A DNA stretch of 64,000 bases, taken from positions 496,001 to 560,000 of the forward strand of contig NZ_JALJYF010000001.1 in NCBI RefSeq assembly GCF_024170465.1, written 5' to 3'. Positions 63,109-64,000 of the stretch are shown piece after piece. Every line of letters starts with the position of its first letter. Position 1 is the stretch's first letter. The notes beneath the pieces were generated by a model. The model was not told the origin of the DNA, ran no database searches, and was given only the letters and a program-made list of their open reading frames with translations. Origin of the DNA: Natronospira proteinivora. GTDB lineage: Bacteria; Pseudomonadota; Gammaproteobacteria; Natronospirales; Natronospiraceae. The position numbers were made by a program, and so were the translations under genes.

Positions 63109-64000
63109 TCAGCCACCTCCCAAGGGGCTGCGCACCCCGGCAAAACCGCTGCCCAGCACATGGGTGTAAATCTGGGTGGTCTTCACATCCGAGTGCCCCA
63201 GCAGCTCCTGAACGGTGCGCAGGTCCGATCCCCGGCGCAGCAACTCCGTGGCAAAGCTATGCCGAAAGGTATGACAACTTGCCGGTTTGCTAATACCGAC
63301 GGATCGGATCGCTTGCTTCACCACCCGCTGAATCGCACTGGGATGGATGTGGTACCTCACCGCGCAACCATCGTCATCACTGCAGATGGAGCTGGAGGGG
63401 AAAAGCCACTGCCACGCAAAGCTGGTGCCCGCATTCGGATATTTTCTCGCCAAGGCAAAAGGAAGGCTGACCGGGATCCGCTTCTCTTGGGGTACCGCTT
63501 GGAAGTGCTGGCGCAGATCGGTGATTCGGCACTCGAGCGATATAATCAAGGGTTCCGGCATCAGGGTCGTGCGATCCTTACCCCCCTTACCGTCCCGGAC
63601 AGTGATAACCCGTCGGGAAAAGTCGAGATCCTTAACGCGGAGCCGGGCACATTCGGTAACCCGCAACCCGGCGCCATACAGCAAGGAAACCATCAAGCGG
63701 TAAGGATCCGGTACCTCCCGAATGATGGCCATCGCCTCCTCATGACTCAGCACCACTGGCAGCCGGGCCTGGCGCTTGGCCCGTGTCACGGCGCCAATAT
63801 CGCCCAATGGCCGATCCAGGACCTTGGCATAAAGAAAGACCAAAGCATTCAGTGCCTGGTTTTGGGTGGCTCCCGCAACATTTCGCTCCGTTGCAAGCCA
63901 GGAAAGAAAGGCCCGAACCTCCGGCTCCGCCATCTCATTGGGGTGCCGCATATTGTGAAAACGAATGAAAAAGCGGATCCAGTACCAGTAAGTTTTCTCG
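63109..64000 (-). CDS. intI: Integron integrase IntI, 5' part beyond window edge
   Basis: A tyrosine recombinase of the IntI kind. Active residues: Arg in AGLRVTECARL, His-x-x-Arg in CHTFRHSFATELL, His in LGHSDVKTT and the nucleophile Tyr in QIYTHVL. The IntI-specific insert ARKYPNAGTSFAWQWLFPS and the C-terminus GFAGVRSPL mark it as integron, not phage. The frame is open through base 64000 with WIRFFIRFHNMRHP at the edge, so about 30 N-terminal residues are missing. Its 5' end points to the right, so attI and any cassettes lie outside. No attC-like site was found in the window. Confidence 0.93.
   Translation of the reverse strand, partial: EKTYWYWIRFFIRFHNMRHPNEMAEPEVRAFLSWLATERNVAGATQNQALNALVFLYAKVLDRPLGDIGAVTRAKRQARLPVVLSHEEAMAIIREVPDPYRLMVSLLYGAGLRVTECARLRVKDLDFSRRVITVRDGKGGKDRTTLMPEPLIISLECRITDLRQHFQAVPQEKRIPVSLPFALARKYPNAGTSFAWQWLFPSSSICSDDDGCAVRYHIHPSAIQRVVKQAIRSVGISKPASCHTFRHSFATELLRRGSDLRTVQELLGHSDVKTTQIYTHVLGSGFAGVRSPLGGG

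Overview
The window reads as a chromosomal segment of a gammaproteobacterium. Supporting signs are a PhoB/PhoR system with PstSCAB-PhoU, LipA, a YoaA-TsaB gene pair, DsbB, SixA, a PpsA/PpsR pair, PhoB-type Pho boxes and strong GGAGG ribosome binding sites. Several exported proteins are very acidic and there are many sodium-linked carrier families (SLC13 twice, BASS, AbgT). This would fit a halophilic or haloalkaliphilic relative of the Ectothiorhodospiraceae, but that placement is an inference. No rRNA, tRNA, CRISPR array, prophage or complete insertion sequence was recognised. Coding density is high and most genes are core metabolism or transport.

Layout. 0-3.1 kb: a minus-strand operon of a short-chain dehydrogenase, an aldehyde dehydrogenase and a lipoprotein. 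3.1-3.6 kb: the only gene-free stretch above 300 bases, holding a 183-base long-stem inverted-repeat element and the ppsA terminator. 3.6-7 kb: ppsA and its regulator ppsR, divergent. 7-18.3 kb: an acidic lipoprotein, an alpha/beta hydrolase, a cydA-cydB-cydD-cydC block for a short-Q-loop cytochrome bd oxidase and its assembly exporter, pgm, a DUF1249 gene and a coiled-coil protein. 18.3-25 kb: a tail-specific protease, two small unknowns, an SLC13 carrier, and an oxidoreductase/aminotransferase pair resembling GnnA/GnnB (amino-sugar for amide-linked lipid A). 25-31 kb: an AbgT carrier, lipoproteins, an apparent EVE-HNH modification-dependent nuclease standing alone, and a membrane zinc peptidase. 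31-34.3 kb: a tightly overlapping lipA-crcB-crcB-MATE operon. 34.3-39.6 kb: a small flagellar-rod-like protein, a FapA (DUF342) protein, an EAL/HDOD protein and GTP-type PEP carboxykinase. 39.7-42.4 kb: yoaA-like helicase and tsaB.

42.4-54 kb is a phosphate-starvation island: phoB-phoR, two paralogous OprO/OprP-type porins in tandem, pstS, pstC, pstA, pstB and phoU. Pho boxes with exact 11-base periodicity sit in front of phoB, pstS and pstC, so the sensor, outer-membrane entry, binding protein, ABC channel and PhoU brake would be induced together. PstC and PstA are the long type with large inserted domains.

54-63 kb holds a BASS carrier with an acyl-CoA ligase, dsbB, a pirin/LysR divergent pair with a palindromic operator, a second SLC13 carrier, sixA and an MFS drug exporter. 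The right edge carries an integron integrase (intI) with intact catalytic residues, cut by the window end and reading leftward, so its attI site and any cassette array would lie just beyond base 64000.

The strongest candidates for something new are the isolated EVE-HNH nuclease, the integron edge, the unexplained long hairpin near 3.2-3.4 kb, the GnnA/GnnB pair away from lpx genes, and the small rod-like protein beside FapA.
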